A stretch of 64,000 bases of DNA from Bromus sterilis (lineage: Eukaryota; Streptophyta; Magnoliopsida; Poales; Poaceae): assembly GCA_950022295.1 (NCBI GenBank), contig OX465600.1, positions 186,001-250,000 of the forward strand. The letters are read 5' to 3'. Each line of letters opens with the position of its first letter. Within the stretch, counting starts at the first letter, position 1. A program made the translations under genes and the position numbers. Below the pieces are notes generated by a model, which was not told where the DNA came from, searched no databases, and saw nothing but the letters and a program-made list of their open reading frames with translations. This document shows positions 13,601-29,340 of the stretch, in pieces.

Positions 13601-15780
13601 ACCGACACGTAAATGCACCCTGGGGTTCGTCAATGGTGGAAATCACTCCGGGGACCCAAAACGGTGATTAATAGCCCATGTAACTGTGATTAATAGCCCA
13701 TGAAAGAGGCCAGAATCGGCAAAAACTGCGACTGTTGATGACCGTCATGTAAATGCGCCCTAGGGTTCGTCAATGGTGGAAATCACTCCGGGATGCCAAA
13801 ACGGAGATTAATAGCCCATATAACTGTGATTAATAGCCCATGAAACAGGCCAGAATCGACCAAAACTGCGACTGTTCATGACCGGCACGTAAATGCACCC
13901 TGGGGTTCGTCAATGGTGGAAATCACTCCGGGGACCCAAAACGGTGATTAATAGCCTATGAAACGGTGATCAATAGCCCATGAACTAGGCCAGAATCGGC
14001 CAAAAGTGCGAGGGTTGATGACCGTCACGTAAATGCACATTAGGGTTCGTCAATGGTGGAAATCACTCCGGGGACCCAAAACGGTGATTAATAGCCCATG
14101 TAACTGTGATTAATAGCCCATGAAACATGCCAGAATCGGAAAAAACTGCGACTGTTGATGACCACATGTAGATGCACCCTGGGGTTCGTAAGTGGTGGAA
14201 ATCACTCCGGGGACCCAAAACGGTGATTAATAGCCCATGTAACTGTGATTAATAGCCCATGAAACTGGCCAGAATCGGCCAAAAGTGCGAGGGTTGATGA
14301 CCGTCACGTAAATGCACCCTGGGGTTCGTCAATGGTGGAAATCACTCCAGCGACCCAAAACGGTTATTAATAGCCCATGTAACTGTGATTAATAGCCCAT
14401 GAAACAGGCCAGAATCAGGCAAAAGTGCGAGGGTTGATGACCGCCACTTAAATGCACCCTGGGGTTCGTCAATGGTGGAAATCACTTCGGGGACCCAAAA
14501 CGGAGATTAATGGCCCATATAACTGTGATTAATAGCCCATGAAACATGCCAGAATCGGCAAAAACTGCGACTATTGATGACCGGCACGTAAATGCGCCCT
14601 GGGGTTCGTCAATGGTGGAAATCACTTCGGGGACCCAAAACTGTGATTAATAGCCCATATAACTGTGATTAATAGCCCATGAAACAGGCCAGAATCGGCC
14701 AAAACTACGACTGTTGATGACCGGCACGTAAATGCACCCAAGGGTTCGTCAATGGTGGAAATCACTCCGGGGACCCAAAACGGTGATTAATAGCCCATAT
14801 AATTGTGTATAATAGCCCATGAAACAGGCCAGAATCGGCCAGAACTGCGATTGTTGATGACCGGCACGTAAATGCACCGTGGGGTTCGTCAATGGTGGAA
14901 ATCACTCCGGGGACCCAAAACGGTGATTAATAGCCCATATAACTGTGATTAATAGCCCATGAAACAGGCCAGAATCGGCAAAAACTGCGACTATGGATGA
15001 CCGGCACGTAAATGCGCCCTGGGATTCGTCAATGGTGGAAATCACTCCGGGGACCCAAAACTGTGATTAATAGCCCATATAACTGTGATTAATAGCCCAT
15101 GAAACAGGCCAGAATCGGCCAAAACTACGACTGTTGATGACCGGCACGTAAATGCACCCTAGGGTTCGTCAATGGTGGAAATCACTCCGGGGACCCAAAA
15201 CGGTGATTAATAGCCCATGTAACTGTGATTAATAGCCCATGAAACAGGTCAGAATCGGCCAAAACTGCGACTGTTGATGACCGACATGTAAATGCACCCT
15301 GGGGTTCGTCAATGGTGAAAATCACTCCAGGGACCCAAAACGGTTATTAATAGCCCATGAAACAGGCCAGAATCGGCCAAAAGTGCGAGGGTTGATGACC
15401 GTCACATAAATGCACCCTAGGGTTCCTCAATGGTGGAAATCACTCCGGGGACCCAAAACGGTGATTAATAGCCCATATAACAGTGATTAATAGCCCATGA
15501 AACAGGCCAGAATCGGCAAAAACTGTGACTGTTGATGACCGGCACATAAATGCGCCCTAGGGTTCGTCAATGGTGGAAATCACTCCGGGGACCCAAAACG
15601 GTGATTAATAGCCCATGTAACTGTGATTAATAGCCCATGAAACAGGCAAGAATCGGCCAAAACTGCGACTGTTGATGACCGACACGTAAATGCACCCTGG
15701 GTTCGTCAGTGGTGGAAATCACTCCGGGGACCCAAAACGGTGATTAATAGCACATGTAAATGTGATTAATAGCCCATGAA

Positions 15781-16764
15781 ACATGCCAGAATCGGCAAAA
15801 ATTGCTACTGTTGATGACCGGCACGTAAATGCGCCCTGGGGTTCGTCAATGGTGGAAATCACTTCGGGGACCCAAAACTGTGATTAATAGCCCATATAAC
15901 TGTGATTAATAGCCCATGAAACAGGCCAGAATCGGCCAAAACTACGACTGTTGATGACCGGCACGTAAATGCACCCAAGGGTTCGTCAATGGTGGAAATC
16001 ACTCCGGGGACCCAAAACGGTGATTAATAGCCCATATAATTGTGTATAATAGCCCATGAAACAGGCCAGAATCGGCCAGAACTGCGATTGTTGATGACCG
16101 TCTCGTAAATGCGCCCTAGGGTTCGTCAATGGTGGAAATCACTCCGGGATGCCAAAACGGAGATTAATAGCCCATATAACTTTGATTAATAGCCCATGAA
16201 ACAGGCCAGAATCGGCAAAAACTGCGACTATTGATGACCGGCACGTAAATGCGCCCTGGGGTTCGTCAATGGTGGAAATCACTTCGGGGACCCAAAACTG
16301 TGATTAATAGCCCATATAACTGTGATTAATAGCCCATGAAACAGGCCAGAATCGGCCAAAACTACGACTGTTGATGACCGGCACGTAAATGCACCCAAGG
16401 GTTCGTCAATGGTGGAAATCACTCCGGGGACCCAAAACGGTGATTAATAGCCCATATAATTGTGTATAATAGCCCATGAAACAGGCCAGAATCGGCCAGA
16501 ACTGCGATTGTTGATGACCGTCTCGTAAATGCGCCCTAGGGTTCGTCAATGGTGGAAATCACTCCGGGATGCCAAAACGGAGATTAATAGCCCATATAAC
16601 TTTGATTAATAGCCCATGAAACAGGCCAGAATCGGCAAAAACTGCGACTATTGATGACCGGCACGTAAATGCGCCCTGGGGTTCGTCAATGGTGGAAATC
16701 ACTTCGGGGACCCAAAACTGTGATTAATAGCCCATATAACTGTGATTAATAGCCCATGAAACAG
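15781..16764 (-). repeat. 420-bp three-unit HOR, two full copies and a partial third
   Basis: The line-by-line sequence of 15841-16200 is repeated without visible change at 16261-16620, and a third copy begins at 16621 and stops at the junction near 16765. The period is exactly 420 bp, three units of 140 bp, so this is a very recent local duplication. Confidence 0.85.
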
Positions 16765-16770
16765 GTGGAA
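16762..16770 (-). repeat. Truncated satellite unit junction (~67-bp internal deletion)
   Basis: The unit passes directly from ACAGG to TGGAAATCAC, skipping about 67 bp of the normal unit, with a two-base overlap (GG) at the join. It ends the 420-bp trimer array. Confidence 0.75.
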
Positions 16771-19700
16771 ATCACTCCGGGGACCCAAAACTGTGATTAA
16801 TAGCCCATATAACTGTGATTAATAGCCCATGAAACAGGCCAGAATCGGCCAAAACTACGACTGTTGATGACCGGCACGTAAATGCACCCTAGGATTCCTC
16901 AATGGTGGAAATCACTCCGGGGACCCAAAACGGTGATTAATAGCCCATGTAACTGTGATTAATAGCCCATGAAACAGGTCAGAATCGGCCAAAACTGCGA
17001 CTGTTGATGACCGACATGTAAATGCACCCTGGGGTTCGTCAATGGTGAAAATCACTCCAGGGACCCAAAACGGTTATTAATAGCCCATGAAACAGGCCAG
17101 AATCGGCCAAAAGTGCGAGGGTTGATGACCGTCACATAAATGCACCCTAGGGTTCCTCAATGGTGGAAATCACTCCGGGGACCCAAAACGGTGATTAATA
17201 GCCCATATAACAGTGATTAATAGCCCATGAAACAGGCCAGAATCGGCAAAAACTGTGACTGTTGATGACCGGCACATAAATGCGCCCTAGGGTTCGTCAA
17301 TGGTGGAAATCACTCCGGGGACCCAAAACGGTGATTAATAGCCCATGTAACTGTGATTAATAGCCCATGAAACTGGCCAGAATCGGCCAAAAGTGCGAGG
17401 GTTGATGACCGTCACGTAAATGCACCCTGGGGTTCGTCAATGGTGGAAATCACTCCAGCGACCCAAAACGGTTATTAATAGCCCATGTAACTGTGATTAA
17501 TAGCCCATGAAACAGGCCAGAATCAGGCAAAAGTGCGAGGGTTGATGACCGCCACTTAAATGCACCCTGGGGTTCGTCAATGGTGGAAATCACTTCGGGG
17601 ACCCAAAACGGAGATTAATAGCCCATGTAACTGTGATTAATAGCCCATGAAACAGGCCAGAATCGGCCAAAACTGCGACTGTTGATGACCGGCACATAAA
17701 TGCACCCTAGGGTTCGTCAATGGTGGAAATCACTCCGGGGACCCAAAACGGTGATTAATAGCCCATGTAACTGTGATTAATAGCCCATCAAACATGCCAG
17801 AATCGGCCAAAACTGCGACTGTTGATGACCGACACGTAAATGCACCCTGGGGTTCGTCAATGGTGGAAATCACTCCGGGGACCCAAAACAGTGATTAATA
17901 GCCCATGTAACTGTGATTAATCGCCCATGAAAGAGGCCAGAATCGGCAAAAACTGCGACTATTGATGACCGTCACGTAAATGCGCCCTAGGGTTCCTCAA
18001 AGGTGGAAATCACTCCGGGATGCCAAAACGGAGATTAATAGCCCATATAACTGTGATTAATAGCCCATGAAACAGGCCAGAATCGACCAAAACTGCGACT
18101 GTTGATGATCGGCACGTAAATGCACCCTGGGGTTCGTCAATGGTGGAAATCACTCCGGGGACCCAAAACGGTGATTAGTAGCCTATGTAACGGTGATCAA
18201 TAGCCCATGAACTAGGCCAGAATCGGCCAAAAGTGCGAGGGTTGATGACCGTCACGTAAATGCACATTAGGGTTCGTCAATGGTGGAAATCACTCCGGGG
18301 ACCCAAAACGGTGATTAATAGCCCATGTAACTGTGATTAATAGCCCATGAAACATGCCAGAATCGGAAAAAACTGCGACTGTTGATGACCACATGTAGAT
18401 GCACCCTGGGGTTCGTCAGTGGTGGAAATCACTCCGGGGACCCAAAACGGTGATTAATAGCCCATGAAACTGGCCAGAATCGGCCAAAAGTGCGAGGGTT
18501 GATGACCGTCACGTAAATGCACCCTGGGGTTCGTCAATGGTGGAAATCACTCCAGGGACCCAAAACGGTTATTAATAGCCCATGTAACTGTGATTAATAG
18601 CCCATGAAACAGGCCAGAATCGGGCAAAAGTGCGAGGGTTGATGACCGCCACTTAAATGCACCCTAGGGTTCGTCAATGGTGGAAATCACTCCGGGGACC
18701 CCAAACGGTGATTAATAGCCCATATAATTGTGTATAATAGCCCATGAAACAGGCCAGAATCGGCCAGAACTGCGATTGTTGATGACCGGCACGTAAATGC
18801 ACCCTGGGGTTCGTCAATGGTGGAAATCACTCCGGGGACCCAAAACGGTGATTAATAGCCCATATAACTGTGATTAATAGCCCATGAAACAGGCCAGAAT
18901 CGGCAAAAACTGCGACTATTGATGACCGGTACGTAAATGCGCCCTGGGATTCGTCAATGGTGGAAATCACTCCGGGGACCCAAAACTGTGATTAATAGCC
19001 CATATAACTGTGATTAATAGCCCATGAAACAGGCCGGAATCGGCCAAAACTACGACTGTTAATGACCGGCACGTAAATGCACCCTAGGGTTCGTCAATGG
19101 TGGAAATCACTCCGGGGACCCAAAACGGTGATTAATAGCCCATGTAACTGTGATTAATAGCCCATGAAACAGGTCAGAATCGGCCAAAACTGCGACTGTT
19201 GATGACCGACATGTAAATGCACCCTGGGGTTCGTCAATGGTGAAAATCACTCCAGGGACCCAAAACGGTTATTAATAGCCCATGTAACTGTGATTAATAG
19301 CCCATGAAACAGTCCAGAATCGGCCAAAAGTGCGAGGGTTGATGACCGTCACGTAAATGCACCCTAGGGTTCCTCAATGGTGGAAATCACTCCGGGGACC
19401 CAAAACGGTGATTAATAGCCCATATAACAGTGATTAATAGCCCATGAAACAGGCCAAAATCGGCAAAAACTGTGACTGTTGATGACCGACACATAAATGC
19501 GCCCTAGGATTCGTCAATGGTGGAAATCACTCCGGGGACCCAAAACGGTGATTAATAGCCCATGTAACTGTGATTAATAGCCCATGAAACAGGCAAGAAT
19601 CGGCCAAAACTGCGACTGTTGATGACCGACACGTAAATGCACCCTGGGTTCGTCAGTGGTGGAAATCACTCCGGGGACCCAAAACGGTGATTAATAGCAC

Positions 19701-22700
19701 ATGTAAATGTGATTAATAGCCCATGAAACATGCCAGAATCGGCAAAAATTGCGACTGTTGATGACCGACACGTAAATGCACCCAGGGGTTCGTCAGTGGT
19801 GGAAATCACTCCGGGGACGCAAAACGGTGATTAATAGCCCATGTAACTGTGATTAATAGCCCATTAAACAGGCCAGAATCGGCCAAAACTGCGACTGTTG
19901 ATGACCGGCACGTAAATGCACCCTAGGGTTCGTCAATGGTGGAAATCACTCCGGGGACCCAAAACGGTGATTAATAGCCCATGTAACTGTGATTAATAGC
20001 CCATCAAACATGCCAGAATCGGCCAAAACTGCGACTGTTGATGACCGACACGTAAATGCACCCTGGGGTTCGTCACTGGTGGAAATCACTCCGGGGACCC
20101 AAAACGGTGATTAATTGCCCATGTAACTGTGATTAATAGCCCATGAAACATGCCAGAATCGGCCAAAACTGCGAGTGTTGATGACCGTCACGTAAATGCG
20201 CCCTGGAGTTCGTCAATGATAGAAATCACTCCGGGGACCCAAAACGGTGATTAATAGCCCATGAAACAGGTCAGAATCGGCCAAAACTGCGACTGTTGAT
20301 GACTGACACGTAAATGCACCCTGGGGTTCGTCAATGATGGAAATCACTCCAGGGACCCAAAACGGTTATTAATAGCCCATGTAACTGTGATTAATAGCCC
20401 ATGAAACATGCCAGAATCGGCCAAAAGTGCGAGGGTTGATTACCGTCACGTAAATGCACCCTAGGGTTCGTCAATGGTGGAAATCACTCCGGGGACCCAA
20501 AACGGTGATTAATAGCCCATGTAACTTTGATTAATCGCCCATGAAATAGGCCAGAAACGGCAAAAACTGCGACTATTGATGACCGGCACGTAAATACACC
20601 CTCGGGTTCGTCAATGGTGGAAATCACTCCGGGGACCAAAAACGGTGATTAATAGCCCATATAACTGTGATTAATAGCCCATCAATCAGGCCAGAATCGG
20701 CCAAAACTGCGACTATTGATGACCGGCACGTAAATGCACCCTAGGGTTCGTCAATGGTGGAAATCACTCCGGGGACCCAAAACGGTGATTAATAGCCCAT
20801 GAAACATGCCAGAATCGGCAAAAACTGCGACTGTTGATGACCGACACGTAAATGCACCCTGGGGTTCGTCAGTGGTGGAAATCACTCCGGGGACCCAAAA
20901 CGGTGATTAATAGCCCATGAAACAGGTCAGAATCGGCCAAAACTGCGACTGTTCATGACTGACACGTAAATACACCCTGGGGTTCGTCAATGGTGGAAAT
21001 CACTCCAGGGACCCAAAACGGTTATTAATAGCCCATGTAACTGTGATTAATAGCCCATGAAACATGCCAGAATCGGCCAAAAGTGCGAGGGTTGATGACC
21101 GTCACGTAAATGCACCCTAGGGTTCGTCAATGGTGGAAATCACTCCGGGGACCCAAAACGGTGATTAATAGCCCATGTAACTTTGATTAATCGCCCATGA
21201 AATAGGCCAGAAACGGCAAAAACTGCGACTATTGATGACCGGCACGTAAATACACCCTCGGGTTCTTCAATGGTGGAAATCACTCCCGGGACCAAAAACG
21301 GTGATTAATAGCCCATATAACTGTGATTAATAGCCCATCAAACAGGCCAGAATCGGCCAAAACTGCGACTATTGATGACCGGCACGTAAATGCACCCTAG
21401 GGTTCGTTAATGGTGGAAATCACTCCGGGGACCCAAAACGGTGATTAATAGCCCATGAAACATGCCAGAATCGGCAAAAACTGCGACTGTTGATGACCGA
21501 CACGTAAATGTACCCTGGGGTTCGTCAGTGGTGGAAATCACTGCGGGGACCCAAAACGGTGATTAATAGCCCATGTAATTGTGATTTATAGCCCATGAAA
21601 CAGGCCAGAATCGGCCAAAACTGCGACTGTTGATGACCGGCACGTAAATGCACCCTAGGGTTCGTCAATGGTGGCAATCACTCCGGGGACCCAAAACGGT
21701 GATTAATAGCCCATGTAACTGTGATTAATAGCCCATGAAACAGGCAAGAATCGGCCAAAACTACGACTGTTGATGACCGGCACGTAAATGCACCCTAGGG
21801 TTCGTCAATGGTGGAAATCACTCCGGGGACGCCAAACGGTGATTAATAGCCCATATAATTGTGTATAATAGCCCATGAAACAGGCCAGAATCGGCCAGAA
21901 CTGCGATTGTTGATGACCGGCACGTAAATGCACCCTGGGGTTCGTCAATGGTGGAAATCACTCCGGGGACCCAAAACGGTGATTAATAGCCCATATAACT
22001 GTGATTAATAGCCCTTGAAACAGGCCAGAATCGGCAAAAACTGCGACTATTGATGACCGGCACGTAAATGCGCCCTGGGATTCGTCAATGGTGGAAATCA
22101 CCCCGGGGACCCAAAACTGTGATTAATAGCCCATATAACTGTGATTAATAGCCCATGAAACAGGCCAGAATCGGCCAAAACTACGACTGTTGATGACCGG
22201 CACGTAAATGCACCCTAGGGTTCGTCAATGGTGGAAATCACTCCGGGGACCCAAAACGGTGATTAATAGCCCATGTAACTGTGATTAATAGCCCATGAAA
22301 CAGGCAAGAATCGGCCAAAACTGCGACTGTTGATGACCGACACGTAAATGCACCCTGGGTTCGTCAGTGGTGGAAATCACTCCGGGGACCCAAAACGGTG
22401 ATTAATAGCCCATGTAACTGTGATTAATAGCCCATGAAACAGGCAAGAATCGGCCAAAACTGCGACTGTTGATGACCGACACGTAAATGCACCCTGGGTT
22501 CGTCAGTGGTGGAAATCACTCCGGGGACCCAAAACGGTGATTAATAGCACATGTAAATGTGATTAATAGCCCATGAAACATGCCAGAATCGGCAAAAATT
22601 GCGACTGTTGATGACCGACACGTAAATGCACCCAGGGGTTCGTCAGTGGTGGAAATCACTCCGGGGACGCAAAACGGTGATTAATAGCCCATGTAACTGT

Positions 22701-25700
22701 GATTAATAGCCCATTAAACAGGCCAGAATCGGCCAAAACTGCGACTGTTTATGACCGGCACGTAAATGCACCCTAGGGTTCGTCAATGGTGGAAATCACT
22801 CCGGGGACCCAAAACGGTGATTAATAGCCCATGTAACTGTGATTAATAGCCCATCAAACATGCCAGAATCGGCCAAAACTGCGACTGTTGATGACCGACA
22901 CGTAAATGCACCCTGGGGTTCGTCAATGGTGGAAATCACTCTGGGGACCCAAAACGATGATTAATTGCCCATGTAACTGTGATTAATAGCCCATGAAACA
23001 TGCCAGAATCGGCCAAAACTGCGAGTGTTGATGACCGTCAGGTAAATGCGCCCTGGAGTTCGTCAATGGTGGAAATCACTCAGGGATGCCAAAACGGAGA
23101 TTAATAGCCCATGAAACAGGTCAGAATCGGCCAAAACTGCGACTGTTGATGACTGACACGTAAATGCACCCTGGGGTTCGTCAATGATGGAAATCACTCC
23201 AGGGACCCAAAACGGTTATTAATAGCCCATGTAACTGTGATTAATAGCCCATGAAACATCCCAGAATCGGCCAAAAGTGCGAAGGTTGATTACCGTCACG
23301 TAAATGCACCCTAGGGTTCGTCAATGGTGGAAATCACTCCGGGGACGCAAAACGGTGATTAATAGCCCATGTAACTTTGATTAATCGCCCATGAAATAGG
23401 CCAGAAACGGCAAAAACTGTGACTATTGATGACCGGCACGTAAATACACCCTCGGGTTCGTCAATGGTGGAAATCACTCCGGGGACCAAAAACGGTGATT
23501 AATAGCCCATATAACTGTGATTAATAGCCCATCAAACAGGCCAGAATCGGCCAAAACTGCGACTATTGATGACCGGCACGTAAATGCACCCTAGGGTTCG
23601 TCAATGGTGGAAATCACTCCGGGGACCCAAAACGGTGATTAATAGCCCATGAAACATGCCAGAATCGGCAAAAACTGCGACTGTTGATGACCGACACGTA
23701 AATGCACCCTGGGGTTCGTCAGTGGTGGAAATCACTCCGGGGACCCAAAACGGTGATTAATAGCCCATGAAACAGGTCAGAATCGGCCAAAACTGCGACT
23801 GTTGATGACTGACACGTAAATGCACCCTGGGGTTCGTCAATGGTGGAAATCACTCCAGGGACCCAAAACGGTTATTAATAGCCCATGTAACTGTGATTAA
23901 TAGCCCATGAAACATGCCAGAATCGGCCAAAAGTGCGAGGGTTGATGACCGTCACGTAAATGCACCCTAGGGTTCGTCAATGGTGGAAATCACTCCGGGG
24001 ACCCAAAACGGTGATTAATAGCCCATGTAACTTTGATTAATCGCCCATGAAATAGGCCAGAAACGGCAAAAACTGCGACTATTGATGACCGGCACGTAAA
24101 TACACCCTCGGGTTCATCAATGGTGGAAATCACTCCCGGGACCAAAAACGGTGATTAATAGCCCATATAACTGTGATTAATAGCCCATCAAACAGGCCAG
24201 AATCGGCCAAAACTGCGACTATTGATGACCGGCACGTAAATGCACCCTAGGGTTCGTCAATGGTGGAAATCACTCCGGGGACCCAAAACGGTGATTAATA
24301 GCCCATGAAACATGCCAGAATCGGCAAAAACTGCGACTGTTGATGACCGACACGTAAATGCACCCTGGGGTTCGTCAGTGGTGGAATTCACTCCGGGGAC
24401 CCAAAACGGTGATTAATAGCCCATGTAATTGTGATTTATAGCCCATGAAACAGGCCAGAATCGGCAAAAACTGTGACTGTTGATGACCGGCACATAAATG
24501 CGCCCTAGGGTTCGTCAATGGTGGAAATCACTCCGGGGACCCAAAACGGTGATTAATAGCCCATGTAACTGTGATTAATAGCCCATGAAACAGGCAAGAA
24601 TCGGCCAAAACTGCGACTGTTGATGACCGACACGTAAATGCACCCTGGGTTCGTCAGTGGTGGAAATCACTCCGGGGACCCAAAACGGTGATTAATAGCA
24701 CATGTAAATGTGATTAATAGCCCATGAAACATGCCAGAATCGGCAAAAATTGCGACTGTTGATGACCGACACGTAAATGCACCCAGGGGTTCGTCAGTGG
24801 TGGAAATCACTCCGAGGACGCAAAACGGTGATTAATAGCCCATGTAACTGTGATTAATAGCCCATTAAACAGGCCAGAATCGGCCAAAACTGCGACTGTT
24901 GATGACCGGCACGTAAATGCACCCTAGGGTTCGTCAATGGTGGAAATCACTCCGGGGACCCAAAACGGTGATTAATAGCCCATGTAACTGTGATTAATAG
25001 CCCATCAAACATGCCAGAATCGGCCAAAACTGCGACTGTTCATAACCGACACGTAAATGCACGCTGGGGTTCGTCAATGGTGGAAATCACTCCGGGGACC
25101 CAAAACGGTGATTAATTGCCCATGTAACTGTGATTAATAGCCCATGAAACAGGCCAGAATCGGCCAAAACTGCGAGTGTTGATGACCGTCACGTAAATGC
25201 GCCCTGGAGTTCGTCAATGATAGAAATCACTCCGGGGACCCAAAACGGTGATTAATAGCCCATGAAACAGGTCAGAATCGGCCAAAACTGCGACTGTTGA
25301 TGACTGACACGTAAATGCACCCTGGGGTTCGTCAATGATGGAAATCACTCCAGGGAGCCAAAACGGTTATTAATAGCCCATGTAACTGTGATTAATAGCC
25401 CATGAAACATCCCAGAATCGGCCAAAAGTGCGAAGGTTGATTACCGTCACGTAAATGCACCCTAGGGTTCGTCAATGGTGGAAATCACTCCGGGGACGCA
25501 AAACGGTGATTAATAGCCCATGTAACTTTGATTAATCGCCCATGAAATAGGCCAGAAACGGCAAAAACTGCGACTATTGATGACCGGCACGTAAATACAC
25601 CCTCGGGTTCGTCAATGGTGGAAATCACTCCGGGGACCAAAAACGGTGATTAATAGCCCATATAACTGTGATTAATAGCCCATCAAACAGGCCAGAATCG

Positions 25701-28700
25701 GCGAAAACTGCGACTATTGATGACCGGCACGTAAATGCACCCTAGGGTTCGTCAATGGTGGAAATCACTCCGGGGACCCAAAACGGTGATTAATAGCCCA
25801 TGAAACATGCCAGAATCGGCAAAAACTGCGACTGTTGATGACCGACACGTAAATGCACCCTGGGGTTCGTCAGTGGTGGAAATCACTCCGGGGACCCAAA
25901 ACGGTGATTAATAGCCCATGAAACAGGTCAGAATCGGCCAAAACTGCGACTGTTGATGACTGACACGTAAATGCACCCTGGGGTTCGTCAATGGTGGAAA
26001 TCACTCCAGGGACCCAAAACGGTTATTAATAGCCCATGTAACTGTGATTAATAGCCCATGAAACATGCCAGAATCGGCCAAAAGTGCGAGGGTTGATGAC
26101 CGTCACGTAAATGCACCCTAGGGTTCGTCAATGGTGGAAATCACTCCGGGGACCCAAAACGGTGATTAATAGCCCATGTAACTTTGATTAATCGCCCATG
26201 AAATAGGCCAGAAACGGCAAAAACTGCGACTATTGATGACCGGCACGTAAATACACCCTCGGGTTCGTCAATGGTGGAAATCACTCCCGGGACCAAAAAC
26301 GGTGATTAATAGCCCATATAACTGTGATTAATAGCCCATCAAACAGGCCAAAATCGGCCAAAACTGCGACTATTGATGACCGGCACGTAAATGCACCCTA
26401 GGGTTCGTCAATGGTGGAAATCACTCCGGGGACCCAAAACGGTGATTAATAGCCCATGAAACATGCCAGAATCGGCAAAAACTGCGACTGTTGATGACCG
26501 ACACGTAAATGCACCCTGGGGTTCGTCAGTGGTGGAATTCACTCCGGGGACCCAAAACGGTGATTAATAGCCCATGTAAATGTGATTTATAGCCCATGAA
26601 ACAGGCCAGAATCGGCCAAAACTGCGACTGTTGATGACCGGCACGTAAATGCACCCTAGGGTTCGTCAATGGTGGCAATCACTCCGCGGACCCAAAACGG
26701 TGATTAATAGCCCATGTAACTGTGATTAATAGCCCATGAAACAGGCCAGAATCGGCCAAAACTGCGACTATTGATGACCGACACGTATATGCGCCCTAGG
26801 GTTCGTCAATGGTAGAAATCACTCCGGGGACCCAAAACGGTGATTAATAGCCGTGGAAACAGGTCAGAATCGGCCAAAACTGCGACTGTTGATGACCGAC
26901 ACGTAAATGCACCCTGGGGTTCGTCAATGGTGGAAATCACTCCAGGGACCCAAAACGGTTATTAATAGCCCATGTAACTGTGATTAATAGCCCATGAAAC
27001 AAGCCAGAATCGGCCAAAAGTGCGAGGGTTGATGACCGTCACGTAAATGCACCCTAGGGTTCGTCAATGGTGGAAATCAATCCGGGGACCCAAAACGGTG
27101 ATTAATAGCCCATATAACTTTGATTAATCGCCCATGAAACAGGCCAGAATCGGCAAAAACTGCGACTATTGATGACCAGCACGTAAATGCACACTGGGGT
27201 TCGTCAATGGTGGAAATCACTCCGGGGACCCAAAACGGTGATTAATAGCCCATATAACTGTGATTAATAGCCCATGAAACAGGCCAGAATCGGCCAAAAC
27301 TGCGACTATTGATGACCGACACGTAAATACACCCTAGGGTTCATCAATGGTGGAAATCACTCCGGGGACCCAAAACGGTGATTAATAGCCCATATAACTG
27401 TGATTAATAGCCCATGAAATAGGCCAGAATCGGCCAAAACTGCGACTATTGATGACCGGCACGTAAATGCACCCTAGGGTTCGTCAATGGTGGAAATCAC
27501 TCCAGGGACCCAAAACGGTGATTAATAGCCCATGAAACATGCCAGAATCGGCAAAAACAGCGACTGTTGATGACCGACACGTAAATGCACCCTGGGGTTC
27601 GTCAGTGGTGCAAATCACTCCGGGGACCCAAAACGGTGATTAATAGCCCATGTAATTATGATTTATAGCCCATGAAACAGGCCAGAGTCGGCCAAAACTG
27701 CGACTGTGGATGACCGGCACGTAAATGCACCCTAGGGTTCGTCAATGGTGGCAATCACTCCGGGGACCCAAAACGGTGATTAATAGCCCATGTAACTGTG
27801 ATTAATAGCCCATGAATCAGGCCAGAATCGGCCAAAACTGCGACTGTTGATGACCGACACGTAAATGCACCCTGGGGTTCGTCAGTGGTGGAAATCACTC
27901 CGGGGACCCAAAACGGTGATTAATAGCCCATGTAATTGTGATTAATAGCGCATGAAACAGGTCAGAATCGGCCAAAACTGCGACTGTTGATGACCGACAC
28001 GTAAATCCACCCTAGGGTTCGTCAATGGTGGAAATCACTCCAGGGACCCAAAACGGTTATTAATAGCCCATATAACTGTGATTAATAGCCCATGAAACAG
28101 GCCAGAATCGGCCAAAACTGCGACTATTGATGACCGGCACGTAAATGCACCCTAGGGTTCGTCAATGGTGGAAATCACTCCGGGGACCCAAAACGGTGAT
28201 TAATAGCCATGAAACATGCCAGAATCGGCAAAAACTGCGATTGTTGATGACCGACACGTATATGCACCCTGGGGTTCGTCAATGGTAGCAATCACTTCGG
28301 GGACCCAAAACGGTGATTAATAGCCCATATAACTGTGATTAATAGCCCATGAAACAGGCCAGAATCGGCCAAAACTGTGACTATTGATGACCGGCACGTA
28401 AATGCACCCTAGGGTTCGTCAATGGTGGAAATCACTCCGGGGACCCAAAACGGTGATTAATAGCCCATGAAACATGCCAGCATCGGCAAAAACTGCGACT
28501 GTTGATGACCGACACGTAAATGCACCCTGGGGTTCGTCAGTGGTGGAAATCACTCCGGGGACGCAAAACGGTGATTAATAGCCCATGTAATTGTGATTTA
28601 TAGCCCATGAAACAGGCCAGAATCGGCCAAAACTGCGACTGTTGATGACCGTCACGTAAATGCGCCCTGGGGTTCGTCAATGGTAGAAATCACTCCGGGG

Positions 28701-29340
28701 ACCCAAAACTGTGATTAATAGCCGTGGAAACAGGTCAGAATCGGCCAAAACTGCGACTGTTGATGACCGACACGTAAATGCACCCTAGGGTTCGTCAATG
28801 GTGGAAAACACTCCAGGGACCCAAAACGGTTATTAATAGCCCATGTAACTATGATTAATAGCCCATGAAACAGGCCAGAATCGGCCAAAAGTGCGAGGGT
28901 TGATGACCGTCACGTAAATGCACCCTAGGGTTCGTCAATGGTGGAAATCAATCCGGGGACCCAAAACGGTGATCAATAGCCCATATAACTTTGATTAATC
29001 GCCCGTGAAACAGGCCAGAATCGGCAAAAACTGCGATTATTGATGACCGACACGTAAATGCACACTGGGGTTCGTCAATGGTGGAAATCACTCCGGGGAC
29101 CCAAAACGGTGATTACTAGCCCATATAACTGTGATTAATAGCCCATGAAACAGGACAGAATCGGCCAAAACTGCGACTATTGATGACCGGCACGTAAATG
29201 CACCCTAGGGTTCGTCAATGGTGGAAATCATTCCGGGGACCCAAAACGGTGATTAATAGCCATGAAACATGCCAGAATCGGCAAAAACTGCGACTGTTGA
29301 TGACCGACAGGTAAATGCACCCTGGGGTTCGTCAATGGTA

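Larger units (their letters stand above)
10676..29340 (-). repeat. Satellite subdomain A2, mixed 118- and 140-bp units
   Basis: This 18.7-kb subdomain lies between the two copies of the 650-bp module. It uses unit variants not seen in 1-9815, such as CAGAACTGCGATTG, CAGGGGTTCGTCAG and AGAAACGGCAAAAACTG. From about 20.2 to 26.5 kb many units lack the second 22-mer and are 118 bp. Multi-unit blocks recur here as well: the unit with AAAAATTGCGACTG and CAGGGGTTCGTCAG returns near 19740, 22590 and 24740. Confidence 0.8.
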
